Shown: one piece after another, positions 1 to 6,628 of the stretch | How the letters are laid out: each line of letters begins with the position of its first letter | How positions within the stretch are numbered: position 1 is the stretch's first letter | Source of the DNA: Candidatus Hydrogenedens sp. | Lineage (GTDB): Bacteria > Hydrogenedentota > Hydrogenedentia > Hydrogenedentales > Hydrogenedentaceae | Direction: 5' to 3' | Length of the DNA stretch: 10,000 nucleotides | NCBI GenBank assembly: GCA_020216745.1 | Contig: JAIWNQ010000115.1 | Location: 1-10,000, forward strand | Translations under genes and position numbers: made by a program | The notes under the pieces: generated by a model | Databases searched by the model: none | Seen by the model: the letters and a program-made list of their open reading frames with translations, nothing else | What the model was told of the DNA's origin: nothing

Positions 1-941
1 GAACTGCTCTTTCAATCGCATGTAGCATGTTTGACATGTCGTGTATGGTTTACATGGTAAAAATAAGTTTTATTCAAAAGCCTTATCGTAGAACGTTGAT
101 GCAAAGTTATGGAGCAAAAGTAATTGCAAGTCCAAGTGACACAACTCATTTTGGCAAAGAAATACTTAGCCAATACCCAGATAACACAGGTAGTTTGGGT
201 ATTGCCATTTCTGAGGCAATTGAGGTTGCGGTTAATAGCAATGGAAAAATGAAGTATACCCTCGGTAGTGTATTAAACCATGTTTTATTACATCAAACAA
301 TTATTGGAGAAGAAGCGAAGATTCAGATGGATAGCGTTGGGGAATACCCGGATATTGTAATAGGATGCGTAGGTGGCGGTTCTAATTTTGCTGGACTTGC
401 ATTTCCATTTGTCCACGATGTTTTAAAGAAGGGCAAAAAAATTGAATTTTTAGCGGTGGAGCCAGCAGCATGTCCTACAATGACACGAGGACTTTATGCG
501 TATGACTTTGGTGATACTGCGGGAATGACTCCGTTATTAATGCAGTATACATTAGGACATAATTTTATGCCTCCTGGAATTCATGCGGGTGGATTGAGGT
601 ATCATGGTATCGCATCCCAATTAGCCCACCTTATCCGTCACAATATTGTAAAACCAGTGGCAGTATTACAAAATCCTGTTTTTGAAGCAAATCTTCTTTT
701 TGCAAAATGTGAAGGGATATTACCTGCACCTGAAAGTGGGCATGCTATTCGTGTGGCTATTGATGAAGCATTGAAATGTAAGGAAACAGGTGAAGCAAAA
801 ACAATACTATTTAATTTGAGTGGACACGGTCATTTTGACATGACAGCGTACGAAGCATACTTGAATAATGACCTTCCTGATTATGAATTAGGTGACGACA
901 TATTAAAGAAAGGGTTTGAAAGTATTCCTAATCTACAATGA
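1..941 (+). CDS. trpB: TrpB2-type tryptophan synthase beta chain, 5' partial
   Basis: PLP-dependent enzyme that condenses indole (or a similar nucleophile) with serine to make tryptophan. The reading frame is open from base 3, and the residues before the first ATG at base 27 (TALSIACS) continue the family alignment, so that ATG is internal and the true start lies left of the window. By family length (about 430-450 residues) roughly a third is missing, including the Schiff-base lysine. Visible TrpB2 hallmarks are QKPYRR near the left end, [21 protein letters not shown], the glycine-rich phosphate loop GGGSN (372-386), [15 protein letters not shown] (564-608), PAPESGHAI and the C-terminal SGHGHFD (819-839). 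The phrases around [13 protein letters not shown] and PAPES separate this TrpB2 class from the classical TrpB1 that pairs with TrpA. It ends with TGA. No trpA is visible in the window. Family assignment is strong; whether it serves biosynthesis or indole salvage cannot be told here. Confidence 0.95.
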   Translation, partial: TALSIACSMFDMSCMVYMVKISFIQKPYRRTLMQSYGAKVIASPSDTTHFGKEILSQYPDNTGSLGIAISEAIEVAVNSNGKMKYTLGSVLNHVLLHQTIIGEEAKIQMDSVGEYPDIVIGCVGGGSNFAGLAFPFVHDVLKKGKKIEFLAVEPAACPTMTRGLYAYDFGDTAGMTPLLMQYTLGHNFMPPGIHAGGLRYHGIASQLAHLIRHNIVKPVAVLQNPVFEANLLFAKCEGILPAPESGHAIRVAIDEALKCKETGEAKTILFNLSGHGHFDMTAYEAYLNNDLPDYELGDDILKKGFESIPNLQ

Positions 942-960
942 AGATTTATAATCTTCAATG
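936..960. terminator. Hairpin between convergent genes, possible bidirectional terminator
   Basis: TGAAGATT and AATCTTCA form a perfect 8-bp stem (939-946 and 950-957) around a 3-base TAT loop. Two further pairs lie beyond one mismatch. The stem overlaps the TGA stop of trpB and sits just before the stop of the convergent permease. That is the expected place for a shared terminator, but the stem is AT-rich and neither strand has a long T-run after it, so function is uncertain. Confidence 0.4.
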
Positions 961-962
961 AT

Positions 963-2321
963 TTAAACTAATAGTGCATATCGGATTAAAAATCCGATTG
1001 CGATGGGATACATCCAAGGGTTTATTTCACGGTGTTTTCCGAGGATGATTTTTACAAATACATAAGATATACATCCCATACTAATACCCTCTGTGATACC
1101 GTAACCAAAACCCATAAATATTATTGTTAAGAATGCCGGGAAACCTTCTGAGATATCTTCCCACATTATTCGTCTAATAGTGCTCATCATCATAAATCCT
1201 ATAACAATTAATGCAGGTGCTACAGCTGGATACATGCTAATATGAGAATCTTGTACCCCTAATTGTTGATAATAACTTGGACCCACATTGTAACCGAGAA
1301 TACATAGTAGGGGTACAAGTGGAATTGTAAGTAAAAAACAGATACCAGTGATTATTGATGCTAAACCAGTTCGTGCACCAGCAGATACACCAGCTGCACT
1401 CTCAACATAACTTGTAACTGTAGATGTGCCACATAAAGCCCCTATGCATGTACTAATTGCATCTGCGAGGAAAGCCCCTCCTGCTCGGGGTAATTTACCT
1501 TCCTTCATAAATCCTGCTGTATTACTTACACCTACCAATGTACCCACAGTATCAAATAAATCAAGGAAAAAGAATATCAGTATCGCAGGTATGGCATCTC
1601 TCCATCTTTCGATTAATGGATAAAAGTCGAGTTTAAAAAAAGTTGAAAATGAAAATGTCATTTGGGGTTGACTATAAGGGATAATTCCTAATGCGATATA
1701 TAAGACTGAAGAAAGAAATATCCCAACTAAAATAGCACCGCTAAATTTTATTCCTTGAAGAAAAAGGATAATTAAAACAGATAAAATAGAAATCAATGGT
1801 ATGGTATTTGTGATGTGTCCAACAGATACCATAGTCCCTTGATTAAGAATAATTAGCCCTGCCCATTGGAGTCCTACAAAAGTTATTAAAAGGCCTATTG
1901 CTGAAGGTATTGCATTTTTCAAACAATCAGGAAAAATCTCTATTATTCTTTCCCGAAACTTAAATAGTGAAAGGAAAACAAAGAGAAGTCCTGATATAAA
2001 CACTATTGTAAGAGATGATTGCCATGAAAAACCCATACCCAAACAAAGAGTAAATGTAAACAGGAAATTTTCCCCCATACCTGGAGCTAATGCGAAAGGA
2101 TAGTTTGAAAGAAATGCCATTAAAAAACATGCTATTGCAGATGATATACAGGTAGCGAGTAAAACAGAACCGTATTCCATACCTGCAATAGACAGGATGG
2201 ATGGCTGGACAAAAATTATATAACTCATTGTACAAAAGGTCGTAACTCCACCAACGATTTCTTTTTTTGTTGTGGTGTTATTGTTATAAAGTTTGAAAAT
2301 TCTATTTAAGTATTGTTCCAC
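963..2321 (-). CDS. NCS2/AzgA-like purine (adenine/guanine/hypoxanthine) permease
   Basis: Integral inner-membrane carrier of 452 residues, predicted to import purine bases with protons. It is hydrophobic throughout and fits the 14-helix NCS2 fold. Family motifs seen are the N-terminal EIVGGVTTFCTMSYIIFV (21-38), LAPGMGEN (78-85), DLFDTVGTLVGVS (254-266), CGTSTVTSYVESAAG (297-311) with the carboxylate-bearing ESAAG, SAGARTGL (313-320), and EDISEGFPAFLT near residue 388. The DTVGT and ESAAG stretches match the substrate and proton sites of AzgA-like carriers, and the length is normal. The start is GTG, chosen because it gives the standard N-terminus and lies 8 bases after an AAAGG box. The output-less sensor gene ends 27 bases upstream on the same strand, suggesting co-transcription. 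Substrate choice among adenine, guanine, hypoxanthine and xanthine cannot be read from the sequence. Confidence 0.93.
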   Translation of the reverse strand: MEQYLNRIFKLYNNNTTTKKEIVGGVTTFCTMSYIIFVQPSILSIAGMEYGSVLLATCISSAIACFLMAFLSNYPFALAPGMGENFLFTFTLCLGMGFSWQSSLTIVFISGLLFVFLSLFKFRERIIEIFPDCLKNAIPSAIGLLITFVGLQWAGLIILNQGTMVSVGHITNTIPLISILSVLIILFLQGIKFSGAILVGIFLSSVLYIALGIIPYSQPQMTFSFSTFFKLDFYPLIERWRDAIPAILIFFFLDLFDTVGTLVGVSNTAGFMKEGKLPRAGGAFLADAISTCIGALCGTSTVTSYVESAAGVSAGARTGLASIITGICFLLTIPLVPLLCILGYNVGPSYYQQLGVQDSHISMYPAVAPALIVIGFMMMSTIRRIMWEDISEGFPAFLTIIFMGFGYGITEGISMGCISYVFVKIILGKHREINPWMYPIAIGFLIRYALLV

Positions 2322-2328
2322 TTTATTT

Positions 2329-2334
2329 TCCTTT
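2329..2334 (-). promoter_or_regulatory. Ribosome binding site deciding the permease GTG start
   Basis: On the minus strand the bases before the GTG read AAAGGAAAATAAA. The AAAGGA box is 7 bases upstream of the GTG. No ATG in frame near the N-terminus would retain the conserved first helix, so this site supports the GTG start. Confidence 0.6.
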
Positions 2335-2348
2335 ACCTTTAATTTTGT

Positions 2349-4304
2349 TTATTCTTTTTTATCTTCCCTTTCTTCCATTTTACTAATTAAATTGGAAATT
2401 GTGATAACAAATAATTCATCATTCTTTTCCCAATTTCTTTCTCTCGTGTCAAATACCAAAATAATTTTTACAAACGTTGAGTTATCTCCCTTGTTTATTG
2501 GAACAAACATTATTGATTCTGCATTTAATATTTTAGACCATGCTTGAGAGCGATAATCTTGGGATGCGGAACGTATAGAGATACATTCTAACCATTCGAG
2601 TTGTTCTATTAGATATTTACAATCATCATAATTACATGGGACAACAGAAATAGAAGGGCATAAATACTCGGGGATAATAGTACCATTTTTGTCTATTTTC
2701 CAAATACCTACGCCTGTAATAGATAATGTTCGAAGTAAAATATCTAATACATTTTTTATTTTTTCATCGGGTGATGTTTCTATTTGGGATACAATTCTTA
2801 ACACATCTTTTATTGCAAGAAGTTGCCCTTCTATTCTCATACGCTCTTTATTTTGTAATTCTAATCTTTGCTGATAATATTGATTTACTAATTCAATATG
2901 ACGTTGTAAACGAATATTTTCTCTATATAAACTTTGAACTGATTCAATTGCAATTCCTCCTCTTCCCTCATTTGAAAATATCAATATGTCTTTTCTTTGT
3001 TTTTCCTCTAAAGATTGTAAGGCAAATTCATTTTGTTCCCCTTTATACATAGAAGTTTCTGGAGATTTATTTTCCTCATAAGTTTCTGCCCATGTTTTCC
3101 AGAAATACAAAATGGCATGGATTTTATTCATTAAGTTATTAAATTCAAATATTTTAAATCTAATTGCTGGTTTTTCATTGGTAATATTTGGATTCTCTAA
3201 CCATTCTGATATTATGGTTAATGGTTTATTTATCATCTTATTTGCAACTATTGTTAATATAAAAAATACAAAAACACATAACAAAATAACCATCCAAATA
3301 TTTAAATCCAAAATAGGATTAAATGACATTTTGGGGTAAGGGATAGAAAATATAAATAACATTGGGTAATCATAAAGAATCCTAAAATCTTTTGCTATTA
3401 CTATGTTATTTTGCTCTGTCAGAGAATAAATTCCTTTTTCTTCTTTTCTTGCTTGAACTATGTCTTTTATTTCTTGTGGAAGATTGTTAAACATAGAAAA
3501 TTGTGATATTTCTCGATTAGAGATGTTTTCCATCCCTAATTTACAAAGAACTGTGTTATCTTTAATGATGTATGTATGGATATAAAAATCTCTATAGATG
3601 TCAGTAACTGTATTTTGCAACCACGACCATTCCATTTCTAAAGAAACTACAGAAAATGGTGCATCTTCATATCCAACTGCCAATGCGATAAAAGAACGGT
3701 ATGCATTTCCATTTTCGTTCACCTCTGGTTTTGTAATCCATATTTTTGGTATACCTTTCCTATTCTTATTATGTTGTTGCAGACACAATGAAACTGCTTC
3801 TTTATACCACTCTGTGTTTGTCATAGATTGTTCAGCAGACACTTCTTCACTTACCTCTTCCAACATTTGCATGCCATCTTCTGTCCATTCTGCTTTTTTT
3901 CGAACAAATCCTTTTTCACCTGAGGTTTGTGATATTGTTTGCCATCCAGATGTTGTATTTATGATTTGATATTCATATTTATTTGGTAGAACTACTTCTA
4001 TTTTTTTTATAAATTTATTTTTATTTAATATAGGAATAAAAAAAAGGTTAAGTAATACTCTATCTGTTGTGGTTAAACTCTTTTTTTCAAGTGTCGACTG
4101 TATCATTTCGATAATAGAACAAATTGTATCATTCGCTTTATTAACATAAACCTCTGCCATTTTATAATTACTTGTAACATATATATCTATGTTTTCTTTA
4201 TGTAGTATTTTTATGTCACTTTGCCACTTCTCAAAAAAGGCAATAATAACCACCAACAACTGAATCAGCAAGATTATAAATACAAGTGTTCTAATACGAA
4301 TCAT
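2349..4304 (-). CDS. Membrane-anchored sensor-like protein with periplasmic domain, HAMP-like linker and GAF domain, no output domain
   Basis: I do not recognise this as a named gene. The 651 residues read in order as follows: a transmembrane helix at about 7-23; a large extracytoplasmic region at about 25-333 whose size and double-helix start fit a Cache-type ligand-binding domain; a second transmembrane helix at about 335-354; a HAMP-like stretch at about 355-400 with the typical proline (NKPLTIISEWLE); a charged coiled coil at about 455-500 (RENIRLQRHIELVNQYYQQR); and a C-terminal GAF domain at about 505-645 (ITGVGIWKID, FVPINKG, IILVFDTRERNWEKND). This is the layout of a sensor kinase, cyclase or phosphatase, yet the protein stops right after the GAF fold with no HisKA, HATPase, GGDEF, EAL, PP2C or methyl-acceptor domain. 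Only 27 bases separate its TAA from the permease, so no frameshifted output domain hides downstream. The ATG follows an AAAAAGG box at an unusually long spacing of about 14 bases. It may act by protein contact. Architecture is well supported; the ligand is unknown. Confidence 0.7.
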   Translation of the reverse strand: MIRIRTLVFIILLIQLLVVIIAFFEKWQSDIKILHKENIDIYVTSNYKMAEVYVNKANDTICSIIEMIQSTLEKKSLTTTDRVLLNLFFIPILNKNKFIKKIEVVLPNKYEYQIINTTSGWQTISQTSGEKGFVRKKAEWTEDGMQMLEEVSEEVSAEQSMTNTEWYKEAVSLCLQQHNKNRKGIPKIWITKPEVNENGNAYRSFIALAVGYEDAPFSVVSLEMEWSWLQNTVTDIYRDFYIHTYIIKDNTVLCKLGMENISNREISQFSMFNNLPQEIKDIVQARKEEKGIYSLTEQNNIVIAKDFRILYDYPMLFIFSIPYPKMSFNPILDLNIWMVILLCVFVFFILTIVANKMINKPLTIISEWLENPNITNEKPAIRFKIFEFNNLMNKIHAILYFWKTWAETYEENKSPETSMYKGEQNEFALQSLEEKQRKDILIFSNEGRGGIAIESVQSLYRENIRLQRHIELVNQYYQQRLELQNKERMRIEGQLLAIKDVLRIVSQIETSPDEKIKNVLDILLRTLSITGVGIWKIDKNGTIIPEYLCPSISVVPCNYDDCKYLIEQLEWLECISIRSASQDYRSQAWSKILNAESIMFVPINKGDNSTFVKIILVFDTRERNWEKNDELFVITISNLISKMEEREDKKE

Positions 4305-4375
4305 AAAATTTGTTTTTTCCTTTTTAGTTCATAATCATATATATTAAATAAAAATTTATATAAAAAGGAAAATTT
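4305..4375. promoter_or_regulatory. Divergent promoter region between sensor operon and secreted-protein gene
   Basis: These 71 bases separate two divergent starts and must hold both leaders, and probably both promoters. They are almost entirely A and T, with TATATT-like runs around 4338-4345 and a 10-bp palindrome TTTATATAAA (4355-4364). The rightward gene has a good AAAGGA box at 4364-4369, 6 bases before its ATG. No convincing -35 box at proper spacing could be picked for either side, so the promoter call rests on geometry and base composition. Confidence 0.4.
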
Positions 4376-6529
4376 ATGTTAATCTTTTTATGTTTTACAT
4401 CTTTTCTATTAACTCAACACGATGTAATAAATCCAAATTCACAAACAAATAAATATTATGATTTTCGGACATGTTTTCAGACTTCACAAAGTTTTAATCC
4501 AATGACTGATATTGGTTCTGACGTGGCTATTGTATATGGAACATCAGAGAATTTAGGAGAGAGAATAGAAAGTTGGAAACGTGAAGGTTATAGAATTGCA
4601 TATATGACAGGTATTTCATGGGGAAATTACGGAAGTTACTATCTCACAGACCGGGGGCTTAAAAAAGAGGAGATTCAAACAGATAAAACAGGTAAGATAT
4701 GGATGCATGGGAATAGCAAAACGGTAGGCTATAACGTTCCAACAGATAATTATGTAGAATATATAAAACAGGTATTGGTTCCACCACTCAATTACAAAGT
4801 TGAAAGCATTTATCTTGAGGAACCCGAGTTTTGGGCAGTTACAGGATGGAGTGATGCATTTAAAAATCTTTGGGAAAAACATTATGGTGAACCATGGAAA
4901 CCACCAAATGAATCTATTGATACTCAATACAAAGCAAGTCTTCTCAAATACAAACTTTATTCTAATGCTCTAACTGAGGTTTTCCAATTTGCAAAACGTT
5001 ATTCAAAAGAACATAACTTCGATTTAGGTTGTTATGTTCCAACACATTCATTAATCAATTATGCACAATGGAGAATTGTTAGTCCAGAATCTATGCTAAC
5101 CAGTATGGATAATTGTGATGGAATTATTGCACAGGTCTGGACAGGCACTGCCAGAACAAGACATTATTATCAAGGAGTAACGAAAGAGAGAACTTTTGAA
5201 ACGGCATATTTGGAATATGCACAAATGGTCGGCATGGTATTACCTGCTAAGAAACATCTAATTTTCCTTGCAGACCCTATTGAGGATAATCCAAATTACG
5301 ACTGGGATGATTACCGTTTTAATTATGAAAGTACTGTTTTAGCTTCATTATTCTTTCCAGAAGTATCTACTTTTGAGGTTATGCCATGGCCTGAGAGAAT
5401 ATTTATGGGAAAATATTCCAAATCTAAGGAAGACAAAGAAACAAAAATAAATATTATTCCTGAATATGGTTCCGAGTTATTGGCAGTTATTACTGCATTA
5501 AATGACATGAAACAATCAGATATTGAGTGGGTTTCCAAGAATTATCCTATTGGCGTAATGGTATCTGACACATTAATGTTCCAACGAGCCGAGCCTAATC
5601 CGAGCAATCCTCAATTGAATAACTTTTTTGGAATTACAACTCCATTAATAAAAAACGGTATTCCTGTAAAAATTGTTCAAATGGAACACCTAATTACATA
5701 TAATCCTCTTGAAGATATAAAATTACTCATCTTAACCTATGAAGGACAAAAACCATTAAATAAAGAATACCATAGTAAAATAAAGGATTGGATATACAAC
5801 GGTGGTGGTTTACTTATTATAGATGATAAATCTGACCCCTATAATGATTTAAATATGTGGTGGAAATCTGAAGGATTTCAGTCACCTATTGACCATCTAA
5901 TAAAAATATGTGGAATTGATAATGAAACGATGAAAAAACCTATAACTATAGGAAAGGGATATTTATGGTGGATTCGTGAAAGTCCAACACTGTTAAGTCG
6001 TGAAAAAAGTGGATGTGAAATAATACTTAATTGGGTTAAGGATATGGCAAGTCTCTTAAATATGGAGATAGAATATAAAAACTATATGCATTTAAGACGG
6101 GGTCTATATCATATATGCTCTGTTCAAGACGAATCTTTAATAACATCTTCATACACTGTCAATGGCACGTTTATTAATCTTTTTAATCCAGCCTTAAGAG
6201 TAGAAAAAGATATTACTTTATCTCCGAACCAAAGGGCACTTTTATATGACCTAAACTATGCTCTAAAAAGACTTCAACGACCTGATATATTACTGTCCGC
6301 AGGACGCATACGAGAGAAAATCATTAACAAGGATTCCATTCGTTTTACCATAAGAGGGGCGAAAAACATTCCTGGAAAAGTCCTTATTTATTCTGACAAA
6401 GTCCCTACATCGATAAAGACAAAGGAGCCTTTGGAGTTTGAAAGCCGTTATGATGAAGAAAATAAGATTGTTTACCTCAATTTTATACATCAAGGAAGTG
6501 ATATTTGTTTTGAGATTTATATGTCATGA
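4376..6529 (+). CDS. Exported glycoside-hydrolase-like protein with TIM-barrel and Rossmann/GATase-like regions
   Basis: The 717 residues match no family I can name with certainty. The N-terminus (MLIFLCFTSFLLT) is hydrophobic and looks like a short signal peptide lacking the usual positive charge. An in-frame TAA 15 bases upstream rules out a longer start. Residues about 45-340 alternate short strands and helices like a TIM barrel. They include GYRIAYMTGISWGNYG (71-86), the strand-end acidic cluster YLEEPEF (146-152), DLGCYVPTHS (216-225), IIAQVWTGTARTRHYY (250-265) and HLIFLADP (294-301). Residues about 390-485 resemble the Rossmann or GATase-like domain that follows the barrel in GH42-type enzymes, ending in IYNGGGLLIIDD (473-484). 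The C-terminus (about 590-717) looks like beta-sandwich material. E148, E149 and E151 are candidate catalytic acids only by position. It stands alone between a divergent operon and tex. A role in degrading or modifying an extracellular glycan is inferred, not shown. Confidence 0.55.
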   Translation: MLIFLCFTSFLLTQHDVINPNSQTNKYYDFRTCFQTSQSFNPMTDIGSDVAIVYGTSENLGERIESWKREGYRIAYMTGISWGNYGSYYLTDRGLKKEEIQTDKTGKIWMHGNSKTVGYNVPTDNYVEYIKQVLVPPLNYKVESIYLEEPEFWAVTGWSDAFKNLWEKHYGEPWKPPNESIDTQYKASLLKYKLYSNALTEVFQFAKRYSKEHNFDLGCYVPTHSLINYAQWRIVSPESMLTSMDNCDGIIAQVWTGTARTRHYYQGVTKERTFETAYLEYAQMVGMVLPAKKHLIFLADPIEDNPNYDWDDYRFNYESTVLASLFFPEVSTFEVMPWPERIFMGKYSKSKEDKETKINIIPEYGSELLAVITALNDMKQSDIEWVSKNYPIGVMVSDTLMFQRAEPNPSNPQLNNFFGITTPLIKNGIPVKIVQMEHLITYNPLEDIKLLILTYEGQKPLNKEYHSKIKDWIYNGGGLLIIDDKSDPYNDLNMWWKSEGFQSPIDHLIKICGIDNETMKKPITIGKGYLWWIRESPTLLSREKSGCEIILNWVKDMASLLNMEIEYKNYMHLRRGLYHICSVQDESLITSSYTVNGTFINLFNPALRVEKDITLSPNQRALLYDLNYALKRLQRPDILLSAGRIREKIINKDSIRFTIRGAKNIPGKVLIYSDKVPTSIKTKEPLEFESRYDEENKIVYLNFIHQGSDICFEIYMS

Positions 6530-6628
6530 TTGGTAGGATATATATCTTATTTTGAAATATTTCTTTAACTTTTAACCTAAAAAATTAAAGAATTAGATAA
6601 TAAAATTTTTTAAGAGGTGTAAGAGGAT
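6530..6628 (+). other. AT-rich intergenic spacer with weak inverted repeat and tex ribosome binding site
   Basis: These 99 bases lie between the stop of the secreted-protein gene and the tex start. An 8-bp inverted repeat, TTCTTTAA (6561-6568) and TTAAAGAA (6585-6592), surrounds a 16-base loop. It contains no G-C-rich pairs, so it is a weak terminator candidate at best. A good ribosome binding site, AGAGGTG (6613-6619), lies 9 bases before the ATG. A second AAGAGG (6621-6626) is too close to be the main one. A tex promoter could lie here, but no clear boxes were found. Confidence 0.4.

Noticed and set aside
27..29. ATG at base 27 as the start of the trpB-like gene
   Set aside because: The frame stays open to the left edge and the residues before it fit the TrpB2 alignment; a start here would remove the PLP lysine region.
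1426..2235. Small open frames on both strands within the permease gene
   Set aside because: They are shadows of the permease reading frame, which carries clear family motifs across this whole stretch.
3598..3969. A 123-codon plus-strand open frame inside the sensor gene
   Set aside because: It lies antisense to a well-supported coding region, has no ribosome binding site or recognisable motif, and its composition reflects the opposite strand.
6553..6562. Palindrome GAAATATTTC after the secreted-protein gene as an operator
   Set aside because: Short AT-only palindromes are expected by chance in such AT-rich spacers, and no second copy was seen near another promoter.
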